A stretch of DNA of 64,000 nucleotides, taken from positions 1 to 64,000 of the forward strand of contig JAGQDJ010000260.1 in the NCBI GenBank assembly GCA_022885665.1, in the 5' to 3' direction. How positions within the stretch are numbered: the stretch's first letter is position 1; each line of letters opens with the position of its first letter. Of this stretch, positions 34,728 to 46,706 are shown one piece after another. The translations under genes and the position numbers were made by a program. The notes beneath the pieces are model-generated. The model made no database searches. It worked only from the letters and a program-made list of their open reading frames with translations, and was not told the origin of the DNA. This stretch comes from Triops longicaudatus (taxonomy: Eukaryota; Arthropoda; Branchiopoda; Notostraca; Triopsidae).

Positions 34728-37700
34728 ATGGCACCCCTGGCATGGGACTGGTTTGAAGAAAAACTAGAAGATGATTTAAACGAATCTAGTCATGAAGAAA
34801 TAGTCAATGTTTTGATGAAATTGGATCTTGACAAAGAACTTTTTGATTTGTTTGGCGAAATCAGTGATGAAGAACAAAGCAGAAGAGTAGTTGTATTGTT
34901 TAAATTAGCTAAAAACGCCTTAATTTATCAACATAAGCTGGTAATATGCTAATATCTTACAGAATAAATAAAATACTGAATTAATAATGGATTGTTTTCA
35001 GAGTAAGAGATCTCAAAGAAAGAAAAGCCTCCGCCGGAAAGATAGTACCAAATCGAAGACTAATTCCACAACATCCGAAGACGAGGCAGACGAACCTAAT
35101 GTAGAACGATTGAAAGACAAACTGGAGGACAAAGAACAAGAGCTCAGTGTTGAACGCCAAACAAATAAAAAAGTACGAGAAGGAATAAATAATTAAAATT
35201 ATTAAAGTAACGATGTTGAAAATTTAATCTACTAAAAAAATATTACTAAAATAATTCCTAAATACCCACATTATTTAAAAGTAATTAAAATATATTCAAG
35301 TACACAACATTCTAAAGATGTAAGGAACCAAAAATTAAAAAATATGAAGAATATTTAAAAAAATAATAAAACATTTTTTTAAATGGACTTGCTTAAATGA
35401 AAGAAAAATAAATATTAAAAATATTTTATTTAATTTCCAGTATTTTTATTATATACTTTTAGTATTGTTGTTATTTTTTATTTATTTATTTATTTTAGTT
35501 AAAAGCGCAGATTGAGATCTTAAAAAAGGAAAAGCGCGAGTTGCAAAGTGATCTCAACCATCTTCAACGCCAACACGCAACTGAAGAAGAGCCACCATGG
35601 CAGCAACGACAATCGGGAGAAAAAATCCAAGAGTTGACGCAAGAATTAGAAGATTGCAAATTGCACATTAAGCAGCTGTTAGACGACTGTCACAGCTTGG
35701 AAGAAGAAAATACTGCGTATCAAAGCTGCATCAAGAGTTTGGAGGAAAATATGGCCGCTGAAGTGAAGCGTTTGGAAGAAGCCGTAGAAGAATATTCCGT
35801 CTTGAAGCGAACATCGGTTATGGCGGACGGTGAACATCTAAAATTCCTTTATTCACATTTTCCATTTTTCATATATTAATTTTTTAATTATTTTTTTTAA
35901 GTGTTCGTAGCTCGTGGTTCGGCGAAAACAATATTATCAAATTTACTGTTAGCTTCATTTATATTCTAATTCAGTACTTTTAGCGCATATTTGAATACTT
36001 AGCTAAAATCTTAGCTTTTTTGCCAATAATTTACTTTTTTTAAATGATACAATTATTTATGCGTACTATTTTTTTCTTGAATTTAATCATTTTTGTGCTA
36101 TAGGTTTCTGCACACTTAGCAAAATTATTTCATTTATTTTATTTTATATGTTTATTTATCTATTTTTATACTTTATTTATTTATTTTTCACAGAGATGCT
36201 GCAGAGTTTGAGGCAAGAGAACGCTGTCCTAAAAAGCCGTTTGGACGAAGTTCAAGCGTTGAGACTTCAGCACGACCAAGACTTAGAATCCATTGCCCAG
36301 GCTGTTGATTTGAGTCTGGAGAAGTGTAAAGAAATCATTCTCTCGAAAGACATCGAAATCGGTGACTTACGTACCAAACTTGCAGTAATCGAAGGACAAG
36401 GCATCTATGTAGCACTAGACACCGAAAAAGAAACCGTAATCAAACTACAACAAGTAAACAAAACTCATACTTTAATTATTAATTTTTATATTTTTTCTCC
36501 GCTAGTTTATATTCTTTTTTTTTTAGATAATAAAAGAGCGCGAAGAGCAACTAGAGCATCTAAGTCGTCAATTGAAAGATGCAACAGACGAGATGGAAAG
36601 TAGTACAGCGACAATCCAGGAATTAAAAAGCGTTTTGGCCAATGTGGAGGACGATGGAGGTCAGAAGATCATTTTAGCACAGAGACATCAGTTAGTAGAG
36701 AGCGAAACGACCGTTGCGGACTTAAGGACGAAATTAGCAGCTATGGATGAAGAAATGAGCGATAGAGAAAGAGAAGTACGCTATTTTAGTGCAAATAGAC
36801 ATTTTCTAAGCTTATTTCAGTGTATGTGACTTTCGTTTATTATTTTAGGAGATTTTTTTTACGGTCTTATTCTTTTTTTGTGAATGCTGAATTTTTAACT
36901 CGTATTGGTATTTATTATTTTTTTTCTTTTTAACGAATTTTGTAGGATTTTTTGTAGTTTAGCTCATTTTTCCATTTTTTATATTTATTTTCGTTATTTT
37001 CAATTTTATTATTATTATTATTATTGATATTATTATTATTATGTTTTTTCCTTTTTATTTGATTTTTGCGTTTTATTTATTTTAAGATATATATTCTTTG
37101 CTTGTCTTTTTAGTTGAACGAGGCACTTCAGCGAATGCGGCAGTACGAAGCTGGCGAGTATGGCTTGGCCGAAGCTACGGCGGAGTTACGCACCGTTCGA
37201 AAGCAACTGAACGTAATTCAAGTCCAAAACGAGCAGCTCAACCAACAATGCAATTGCCTAGAAATGGATTTGAGTGAACTGCAGACAGAAAACGAAGAAC
37301 TTCGAGCCAAACTAGGTTTAAGTCCCAGTCATAAGTTGTCGACCGAGTCGACTTCGAAGCTGTCTTCATTGCGCTTCGAGAACCACAAGCTGTTGAGCGA
37401 GCTGAAGAAGCTCAAGGACGACGTTTTGAATTACCGTCTTGAGGTAAACTTTGATTCTACCTGAGCGACACCATTTATTTAATTTAATATATTATTATAG
37501 TACATTATTAATATGTATTATTGCACTTTTTTCAGAATCAAAGCCTGAAGCGAGAAATTCGGAAAAAATCCTCACCTCTGGAATCACCCCCGAAAATTTC
37601 CACAGAAAACTTCGTTGAAAAAGTTCAACATTCCGTTGCAACGCAAATTGCGCCTGAATCGCAGAAAACTCAGGAAATTGAAATTCCTCCGAAACTTTTG

Positions 37701-40700
37701 GAAGATTTTGAGAAAGTCTGCGCCGAAAACTTGGTGTTAAGAAAAGGATTGGGTGAAATTCTCGAAGCCGTCAGAGAGCATGATGGTGACTATTTCCTTA
37801 GAATATAATCTTTTTGAGACTATTCTGAGGAAATTACAATTATAATAATTGGTTAAAAATAAATTAAATATACATGAATAACATTTTGCATGAAATAACA
37901 AGTAAACACTCACACTGTTTGTTTTTTGTTTTAAAAAAAACAATAAAAATATAAAAGATCTCGTAAAACTTTTTTGAGTTTATTTGGTCGAAAAATATTA
38001 TTTGCAAATTTTCTGTAACATTTTTTTTTCTTTTGTAGGATCAAGTGATGTAAAGCTAGAATCTCCTACATTGGAAAAACTGCTGACAGTTTTGAACGCA
38101 GAGAGACAGTGGGGCCATTACGACCCGAGTTTGGATCTTCAGTGTCAACTAGAGAAAATCCAAGGACAGAATTCTCTGCTACGTGAAAACTTGAGAGAAC
38201 TAAGGTACTTGGGCTACACACATTTCCTGAAAACGAAGTTAAGCCTTGTTTCAACGCTGTCTTTAGACGAGAAAGGCGAGAATTGAAGAAACAGCTTAAA
38301 GACTCCATAAAAGCGACTGCATTCCAACAAAAGGTGTTGATGGAGCGCTCAACCAGTCCGAAAGAAGAAGTCCTGGTCGCCGCGAACGTACCTGCAAGTC
38401 AAAATTCGGGCATTTGCCAATTAGACTTGATCGACAGTACCTTGAAATGCCAAGAAAGCAAAGCCACTTACTTGGAACTCGAGGTGGCGCGTGTGAAAAC
38501 CCAGTTAAGCGCTTTTGAAGAGAGAATGGAATCCGAAAAAATGAAGTTTATGAGTGAGATCAGCGTTATGGAGCGAAATTTAGCATCAAAAGTATTGTAT
38601 TTTCATTATATCGCTTTAATATAATTTTTCGTTGATTTTTGATTATTTATTTTTTATTTCAGTTCGATTTGATTTTTTATTGAGTTTTTCGCATGATTGG
38701 GCTTATATTTAGTGACTTATTTTCAAAATCTTCTACCGAACAGGTCACGCAACTAAAAATGGTGGAGGAAAGGAACCAGGAATTGGAATTCCAGCTTCGG
38801 CAAGCTCAAAAGTGCGCCGACGAGAAAGAACAGCTTTTAATGCAGCACCGTAATGAGTTACCACAGGCAGTACGGCGATCTTCCGACGCACCTGACAGCT
38901 TTGAAACGTCGGAAGCCAAAGAAGTGCGTATTTCTGCGAAGCTGGGAACTTTGCTTTGAAGAAATTCCGATTATTATTTGTTTTATTTTCAATTTTGTAA
39001 TTTTACTTTTCATGTTTGTGTATTTGTTTCGTAGCTTCTCCACAGAGCCATTGTGGTCTTACGCGGCCGTTTACAAGAAAAAGAACAAGTTGTAGATCGC
39101 TATCAAGCGTTATTGGAAGAATCGCGACGAGAACAGTGCCAGCTGATTGAAGATCATAAAGGCGAGATTCTAAGACTGCAAGACACGATTTATAACCATC
39201 AGCGAGCTTTGTCGAAGTAACTTTTTTATTATATTTTTTATATTTCAATTTTTAATTAATTTTTATTTTTTTCAATTTTTTTCTTTTGTTATACGAATGT
39301 TATTGGAAACTTTGTGTGAATGCTTTCTGTGTTTGACTTTCCTTAGAGCGGAGAGACTCCATAGGGATTTGGCAGCTGCTGAAGCGGCCAATCGCGCTGC
39401 CATGAGCCAATTAGAGTTGCAGTCAAGTCAAGCGACAGTTTTAGAGGAAGAAATCCAAGGTTTGCAGCGAGAAAAGGAAAACTGGCAGATTCAGTGCCAA
39501 GAATGGCAGCACAAGTATCACCAAAGCGCTCGAGAACTTAAATTTTTCAAAGAAAGGTACTTTTTTATACAATTTGTTTGCATGGAGATCTCAATAGTTT
39601 TCCATTCAGTCGACGGCGGAATTTTCTGTGTTATTTTTTAAATTTCTTTATTTATGTATATTTTTTTCTTTTTATTTTTCGTTTGCAATAATGCGTCGGA
39701 TATTCGGTGTTATTTTTATTTATAGATATTTTGTATTATTTTTACTTTTTTATTTTTTAAAATCTTTTATTTATTTTTTTTTTAATTTTTTTGTTTGTTG
39801 TTTGCGCAAATGATCTTTTTGTATGTAGTTTGGAAAAGGAACGTGACATGATGTGCCAAAAGCTCGTGAAGGAATTAGAAGCAGCACAACAAGAAATTCG
39901 CACTCTACGGAAAGGCTACGATCAAGTAACTCAGAATTTAACTGCAGAAAGTTTCGAGCAACAACGAGCCAAGCTACTGAACGCGTTGGTCCAGAAGCTG
40001 AAGACCGAATTGACTAATAAAGAGCAGCAAATGAAAGCGTTGCAGACAGTCGTAGAGCAGATGAAGGTAAACGAATTATGAAAAACATTTTTTACAAATA
40101 AAAGCGCAAAAGCTTATTTATATCTTACTTTATTTTTTATTTTTATTTATTTATCTATTATTTTTTAGAACGACTTCGATAGCCGTAAATTTGAACCACG
40201 AGCTCCGATTATCCAGGAAGACGAAGTTGCTAACCTGCAAACAAAAATCTATGACTTGGAGAAAAAGGCTGCGAATATGCAGTCGAAATTGTCCGAAAAG
40301 GAGGAAAGTGTGAAAACTCTTACCTCACAAGTAAATTCGCTCTCTTTAACTAATTTTTCTATACAATAGTAGTGCGAAAGGTTTAAGAAGCGTGAATAAA
40401 CTTAATTTTTTTGCAATTGCAGGTTGAGAATCTGCGAACAGAAATAGAGTCAAAAGAAAGCGGTTTCAACAAGCTTCACGCTGACAAAGCTTCGATATCG
40501 AAGCAATTGGTGGTGTTGCGCACCAGAGTGACGCAACTAACAGCGGAACGCGTCGCTCGTGAAGTCAACGCTGGCGACGCTGTGCGCTTATCCCATCGCG
40601 TGAAAGAACTGGAAGCTCAGCTTGCCATGTTTCACAAAGCGGAGAAACCTCACGAGAGTGGGACCGAATTTGAGCGCTGGAAAGAGAAAAAACGCTTGCA

Positions 40701-41356
40701 ACTCCAAATAGATACTTTGAAAAAGAAGTTGAAAGACAGTGAAGACTTGGTTGAGGAGCAGAGAGACAAAATTTGGAACCTAAGGAGTCTGGTCCAGCGC
40801 ATAGAAGCGGACAAACGCGTTCTAGAAGATCGTGTGAAAGTCAAAAGTATGTGATTAAAATCACTGCTATTTTTTTTTATTTCTTCCAAAATTAGTCCAG
40901 TTAACTCATTTTTATTTTATTTTTTACTTTTTTTGTATATTTTCATTGTGTTTATTTATTTTTTATTTCATTTTTTACTTTTATTTTGTTTTATATGGAT
41001 TTTTGTGCGGAATTTATTTTTATATGGATTGTTAATTTTTCTGCCATTTTCGTTTATTATTTTATGCACTATTTATTCGTTTTTATCCTTTTTTGCGATG
41101 TTTGGCTAATACAGGTGAAAAGGAAAAGAAGTTAAACTACTTAGAAGAGGAGAATGCTCGTCTAAGAGCGAGGATAACCGCATTGGAGGCGGAATACGAT
41201 GATTTGAAAGAAGAGCAAACGTCCACTGACAGGCATCGTTTACAAATTAAGGTGCTAGAAGACCGGATTCGAAAGCAGGAAAAGAAAATCGCAGAACTGG
41301 AGCTTAGTCCAGTAAGAAATGCGTTTGTTTCGAAAGTACGAGGGTCGAAACTGTAA
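34728..41356 (+). CDS. CEP290: CEP290-like ciliary transition-zone coiled-coil protein, shortened
   Basis: Sixteen exons: 34728-34940, 35002-35172, 35499-35829, 36194-36453, 36527-36775, 37114-37443, 37536-37785, 38039-38204, 38267-38591, 38744-38923, 39035-39216, 39347-39556, 39829-40066, 40169-40330, 40423-40846, 41115-41356; all phases close, 1310 residues. Landmarks in family order: the N-terminal acidic cap; LSKDIEIGDLRTKL; EALQRMRQYEAGEYGLAEA (human EALKRLKDYESGVYGLEDA); LESPTLEKLLTVLNAERQ; RLQEKEQVVDRYQALLEES; QKLKTELTNKEQQMKALQ; EFERWKEKKRLQLQIDTLKK. Coiled coil runs nearly end to end. Vertebrate CEP290 has about 2479 residues. Here a central block of roughly 600-700 residues and the extreme C-terminus have no counterpart. 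It builds the Y-link region of the ciliary transition zone. An alternative ending beyond 41311 is possible. Confidence 0.85.
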
Positions 41357-41424
41357 GTGGAAGCTGATTTGCGTGCCGTATTCAGAAGTAAAACTTGGTC
41401 AAGCCGTCGGGTTTTCACATTCTG

Positions 41425-41583
41425 TACAGTACAAGTGCTAACCGCACACTACCTTTGAGAAGCTTGGAACTGCGGGTCAAAAGCGTTGAAAACAGCTTGC
41501 TTTGGGACGCGCTCGCGCAGCTGCCGTGGCGTTAGGTACGGGGGAGTTTTGCTTGGGTTGTTTTATTGACAGTATTGTACGTA
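41425..41583. repeat. Dispersed repeat family E, copy 2
   Basis: Second copy of the 165-bp repeat at 13056, lying just downstream of the last confidently assigned CEP290 exon. Confidence 0.5.
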
Positions 41584-41845
41584 AGATATGCCAAGTGTAG
41601 TGATAATGTATACAGCATTGAATAAACTGGAGAAAGAATTTTTTGGTAGATAACCTTGTCTGTAGCATTTTTATGTGTAATTTCGGTGCAGAAGCTTTTT
41701 TTTAAAAAAAAAAATTATTAATTTTTTTTTTGTATTTGAAACTACGTAATTAGGAAGGTAAGCCACGAGTCCATTAATGGAGACTGTTGTTTCAAAAATT
41801 TATATATTGAATTTATATATGTGTTTGTATATCATAACCATAAGA

Positions 41846-42190
41846 TGTTTTGGCTGAGCGGTCTAAGTCCTGGACTTGGGATCGTGAAGTCGTGGGTTCG
41901 ATTCTCCGTGTCTGCGGTTTGGTTTTTCAGAGGAAAAAAAACTTGATTGTGCCCTGGCCTGCTTCCTATGGTACCTGATATATCCCGCCAGAATGGGATT
42001 ACCAAGAGTACAACTGGAAACAGCATGGGAAGCAGGAAAAGGGAAAGGAAAGGGTGAACAAGGCCTCGAAAAGCATGAGGCCTCGTGCATTGCACTTTTC
42101 CCCATGTTATTCCTTATGGGATTTCAAAATTTTTCGCTCCCGAGACGCCCTCAGGGCATAATTACGTATTCAAGCTCAGTTTTCTCGCTT
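41846..42190 (+). mobile_element. tRNA-derived SINE
   Basis: An RNA polymerase III internal promoter is visible: box A TGGCTGAGCGG at 41851-41861 and box B GGTTCGATTCT at 41895-41905, about 33 bp apart. The head resembles a leucine/serine-type tRNA but does not fold as an intact tRNA, so it is not a tRNA gene. A tRNA-unrelated body follows (through AAGGCCTCGAAAAGCATGAGGCCTCG, which contains an inverted repeat). The right end and target duplication are uncertain. Confidence 0.65.
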
Positions 42191-42221
42191 ACTTAAAGAG
42201 CTAGCGCAATAATTCTTACAG

Positions 42222-42363
42222 ATTCAGAATCCTCTCGTCGAGGCGGACAATTTGCACACCTTAATTTCCAAATTGCAGACATGTCGATTTATTAGGATAC
42301 TTGGGAATTACCATAATCATTGTAAGTCCAGTAACATTAATAATAATTTATTATAATAAATTT
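42222..42363 (+). other. Possible alternative 3' exon of CEP290
   Basis: AATTCTTACAG precedes an open frame (IQNPLVEADNLHTLISKLQ) that joins in phase 0 to the strong donor CCA|GTAAGA at 41311, which lies inside the last annotated CEP290 exon. The sequence is coiled-coil-like. The resulting intron would contain repeat E and the SINE. A stop (TAA) follows at 42361-42363. Confidence 0.3.
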
Positions 42364-42900
42364 TATAATGTATTATAATAATAATTTTAGTACAACAAAC
42401 CGCTTTTGTTGGCGGAAATAAAATTACTAACGTGGATTTGTCTTTGTCAAGTGCGGCTAATTTGCTAAAAATTTTATTACAAGCATTTTTCTTCTGTAAA
42501 AAAAAATCGTGGTGCTTTTTCACGCATCCCAATTCACAAATAATTAGTTTATGCTGTGACCTAAAAGTATTTTTTATAGCTCTGACGACCTCGTAGCCGA
42601 AGTCTTTTTATACATCTCGAGTGCTCTGAAATAAAGTATTTTCACGATGAAAGAAGGTAAAATTTAATAATAACGCACAATTTTGGTATGAATGTTGTAT
42701 ATCGCGTTTTCATTCGCTTTAATAAAAAACACACCATTTTACATTCTTAGAAATAACATAACGAGAGGCAATAAGACTACGTTAGGCAAGGGACATAGAA
42801 ATCATACACACTAACATGGATTAATTACAAATTCCATCTGCGAATCACGTTGGGACCTAAAGTTTTCCATTCCTGCTGTGTCACCATTGCTTGCTTTCGC

Positions 42901-43191
42901 TATAACACACGATCCAATATACGAAACATGATACCAACGAACCAAAAAATTGTTAGGAACTCCGTGTAATGAAGAACGCATTCAAGTATCCCAATGGAAT
43001 TGATACACCGACTTGGACACTTGGATACTATGAATGGACACCGACTTGGCAGTTTGTTGTTTTGGACTATATTCCTGTTGAGTTCGTCAATACTGGAAAA
43101 ACTCACTTCTTCATCCCATGTCACACATTTGCCTTTCGATGAAGTGCCCACAACACTTCTTCTCTGGAGGCTGTCATGGCTTACAACTGTG
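42901..43191 (-). other. Possible terminal exon encoding a C-terminal membrane anchor
   Basis: An open frame (SLQRRSVVGTSSKGKCVTWD..., EFLTIFWFVGIMFRILDRVL) starts after CCACAG and ends with a hydrophobic segment just before the stop. It has no ATG and no recognised partner exon. It could be the tail of a tail-anchored or multi-exon membrane protein, or chance. Confidence 0.25.
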
Positions 43192-43199
43192 GTTTAACA

Positions 43200-45047
43200 A
43201 TGAAACTGACTATTATTTAATACGCACACAAGATGCTTCGCTTCCTAAACCGAACCAAAACGTAACACAGCCACCTAGCGGTGAAAATTGCTAAATTGGC
43301 GCGACGCTCAAATCTGTAGTCTAGCTATGAAGGGACGTGCGAAAACGGCCAGCCCTTATACCAAAACGACCTATCCGGAATACACGAATAAGCTGACAAC
43401 CGTGCCAAAGGCGTGCTTGCTGTTGGGTCCTGCTTAAGAACATGAAAAGACGGAAAAAGTTCAAAAAATTCTTTTTAGGGTTAAAAACGAGAAAGTAAGA
43501 ACAATTCGTTTTTTCGATGAAAAATTTAAAAATATGAAAAATGCGTCTGTAAGTTTTGCTTGGAAGTGAACTACGATTGCGATAAAAGTGAATTTGTCAT
43601 TCAAGTTTTCTTCCCTTTTCGTTTTGTGACGGCGGAACATTCGAATTTAAATTCCGGTTCACAAACGCAAGAGAACCCCGTTACGTGAATGTTTACAGAG
43701 CAACTTTCTTTAGACTCAAATAGGATGTGTTTTGACAGATAACAAACGAACAATGCCTTCCATGAACCAGCTGATGGAACGATTAAAGCGCGCTTGGGTC
43801 GGAAATCCCGTTCCTTTTTGGAAATAAAGGAGACGCCTTGCTAAAGCATTAGAGCTAAGAAAAGGAAGGCGGTTTTGTGGGACGAATACGCCCTTGACCT
43901 TCTCGTGTGTAACTGTACTAACTAGTCACGCCACAATGCAAAGCTTTTACCGAAAATAAAAACAATAAACCAATAAAAAAAAAGTATATTCATTTCTCCC
44001 GGTAGACGTCAGCACAGACTTTTTTTTTGTCTTCTTTGTGTTTCAAAACTGAGTGCGGTTTTCGCTGCAAGCAAGTTTCTTCAAACCCTGAAATTTTCTG
44101 TCGACTTCCTAGTTCGCCTCAGGGTTGGTTTTCTTATTCTTAATTCCAGGTTTATGGTTGGCCTCATTCCGAAACAGGGTCTTCGACTTTTAGGCATCGT
44201 TTGCGTGGAAGTTGCTCTGGTACGTGTACCGTACATGTGGTTCGTTTTCATGTTCGATTCCGGAGAAGAGATAGGTGCAAGAAGAATGTAGGTCGAGCGA
44301 TGTTTGTCTACTTGACCTGCACCAATGGAGACTTTTCTTAGGAAGGGTCTTTGTAATTTCTTTTCCCCCACCGACACACACATGATATCTACCCGGAAGC
44401 GTTTCATCGTGTTTCACATGCCTCGAGTAGATTTCGTACTTTCCAGCAAGGGTTTACATTACAATGTTACTAGTGTCGTGGCAAACTGAAATGTTATACT
44501 AATTAAGCTTTTGATACCACAAAAAAAGCGGTATAACACATTCTCTATTTTCCTGGCAAAAAAAAAAAAAAAAAGTTTCCGAAATAATCACTGAACTCGC
44601 AGTTTTCAATTGTAATTCTTCGGCTCTAGTAAACACGATACTAAGCAATACTCCATAAAGGGAACTTCTACATATCTCTCAATGGTGAAATGTTCTCTAA
44701 TTTTGCTATAATGAGTAAACTAGAGCAGCGCACAACCTTGTAACTTGCGTCTGAGTTTTCTTTCAGTCTTTTTCCATCTTGTCAATACTGCGTTGACACA
44801 TCGAACGTTTTAGTGTAAACGTAGCTTTAAGACGTTGCTGTTACGTGCGATTGCAACAAAGAAATTACCAGAGTCATTACAGGTGGGTGGGTAGCCCTAC
44901 ACCACACCCTACCCGAGGCCCTCCTTTCATAACGCTTAGCGGGATTGACGAGGAAACTTGGCCGCGCTCAGGTGGTCAGTTCTACTTTGGATATCAGTCT
45001 GGTGCGAGTAAATCTGAGTGAACCCCAAGATTATCTGCCAAAACGCA
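43200..45047. other. Gene-poor interval
   Basis: AT-rich and repeat-poor. The minus-strand frame at 44081-44407 (108 codons, Arg/Lys-rich) has an ATG but no family resemblance and is not called as a gene. Confidence 0.5.
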
Positions 45048-45948
45048 ATGGCGAAGTTCGTGCCCGCTTCGTGGTCAACGTTATTTTCCTTTTTATTAGC
45101 CTTGTCATGGTTAGGATTAACGGCTGGTGAAGACAACAGGTATTTTCGGGTTTGCTGGTTATTTTGTGCATAAAGCAGCCCGTTATTCGGTGTTTTGTAG
45201 CTGGCGATGCGGAATCTTCTTTGCGGGAAATCCAGGTGGACCTCCGCGTGCCAAAGTCTACATCTTGCCACGCAAATTTCCCGCCAACTGTGAAAACCCT
45301 AGACCTGATATCTATGTCAGGACCTGTTACGAAATAGTAAGTTACCGCAATCGCTTATGTAATACGAAATGGGTGTTGTTTATTTGTTGATACGCTACTT
45401 AATTTAGTTTTTTAATTAGTTACGTTAGTTAATGTTTTGCGTAATTTCTTAAGCTTATTTGTGCACGTTATGAACTTGTTTCCATGGATGTCTCATTTTC
45501 GACAAAAGCTTAGACTATTTTTTAATTCCCGTTTGCATGGACGTTACGAGATACTGAAATTTGGAAAATTTTGTGGACGATTAAAATAAAATTTCAATGT
45601 GTCATTTGAATTATTATTATTATTAAAAAAAAAACTTTTTATTTAGATGGAACGTGGTTTGCATGAATGGGATTTCTCAAGTCCCAGTCGTCTGAAGCCG
45701 ACTTCTGGAAACACAATTGGCGATGATTTATGTGGTCCTATCCGCAAGGATGTGCCAGCACCTGGACTCAAAGTAATAATTAGGTTTTGTGCCGTTACGT
45801 CATGTCCGTGACGTTTGTATTTTTTTCTTTTTAATATCTTTTATAGCTTGGATTTTATGCGTCATACTGCAGTACGTCTTGGGTTGACACGGGTTTAAGG
45901 ACGGAAGACAGTTTGTGCTGTTCTCAAGGAAAATACGTACCCTGTTGA
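45048..45948 (+). CDS. Secreted cysteine-rich protein, follicle cell protein 3C-like
   Basis: Exons 45048-45139, 45201-45336, 45647-45772 and 45847-45948 give 151 residues with consistent phases. A signal peptide (MAKFVPASWSTLFSFLLALS) is followed by WRCGIFFAGNPGGPP, then single cysteines in ANCENP, VRTCYEIM and DLCGPI, and a C-terminal block YCSTSWVDTG..LCCSQGKYVPC. This order of cysteines, the CG(I/V)F start and the W..T..(E/D).CC..G.Y.C end recall the arthropod follicle cell protein 3C family of small secreted proteins, made in ovarian follicle or other epithelia in Drosophila. Similarity is by motif only, so orthology is not claimed. Not linked in strand or spacing to a functional partner. 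Confidence 0.65.
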
Positions 45949-46706
45949 ATGCCGCAAAGTGTTGCAAGACCTTGATAATTATATATCTATATGAAGTTTG
46001 GGTTAGGTAATCTAGTAGCCGGTAAGGGAAACGGAAATTGAGTGTTGTGAAAGCAACGTCACGCTTTCTGGGCGGTTTTTATTCTATTACCAATACTCTT
46101 TCGAAGTTGTGTAGGAAAAAAAAAAGAAAAGAAGAGCTATACGAACAGAAGAGCTATTGGATAATTGTTAAAAAATATCGAAATCGTTGAAATGTATGCG
46201 AAGGACTGGAGCCTTTTATAGTATCAATACAAAGAGTATTGGCTTGAATATATTTGGTGCAAAGTTGTCTGATAACGTGCTTTCGTTTCTTATTTCTGAG
46301 CTCAGCTCGTTAAAAATAACAACTAATCAATAGAATTTTAGAATTAATTTGCATATCATCGGGATCTTGATACTAACACGGTCAAGAAAGAAAAATTTTA
46401 AAGTTTGACAGAGGCAAATGCATTGGAAATAGCATAGAAAAGCACAATCACTTCCAGTTACTCAAGTAAGCTATGTGAGTTAGCCTAGATGTAAAAAAGC
46501 AGAGACGAAACTCCGCAAACCCATTGTTAATATTCAACCCGAATTCACCGCCAGAATCTGTGTTCAAGACGCCCGCTCCTAGTATTTATTAGCCATGGTA
46601 CTAGATGGCGTTCAATGACAAAACAATGTAAAAACGTGCTGTTTCGTTTGTGTTTGTACACACGTTTTAAAACCCTTTCCACGTGTAAAAAAGGTTCGAT
46701 TTAGTT
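45949..46706. other. Intergenic region upstream of AFG2B
   Basis: Nothing recognisable apart from AT-rich runs; it presumably contains the AFG2B promoter near 46600-46700. Confidence 0.5.

Noticed and set aside
41846..41925. tRNA-Leu/Ser gene
   Set aside because: A and B boxes are present but the acceptor stem does not pair and a non-tRNA body follows, so a SINE is the better call.
44081..44407. 108-codon minus-strand open frame
   Set aside because: Arg/Lys-rich with no domain, signal or splice context; overlapping frames of similar length exist in the same place.
44936..45271. 111-codon minus-strand frame
   Set aside because: Antisense shadow of the first exons of the secreted Cys-rich gene on the + strand.
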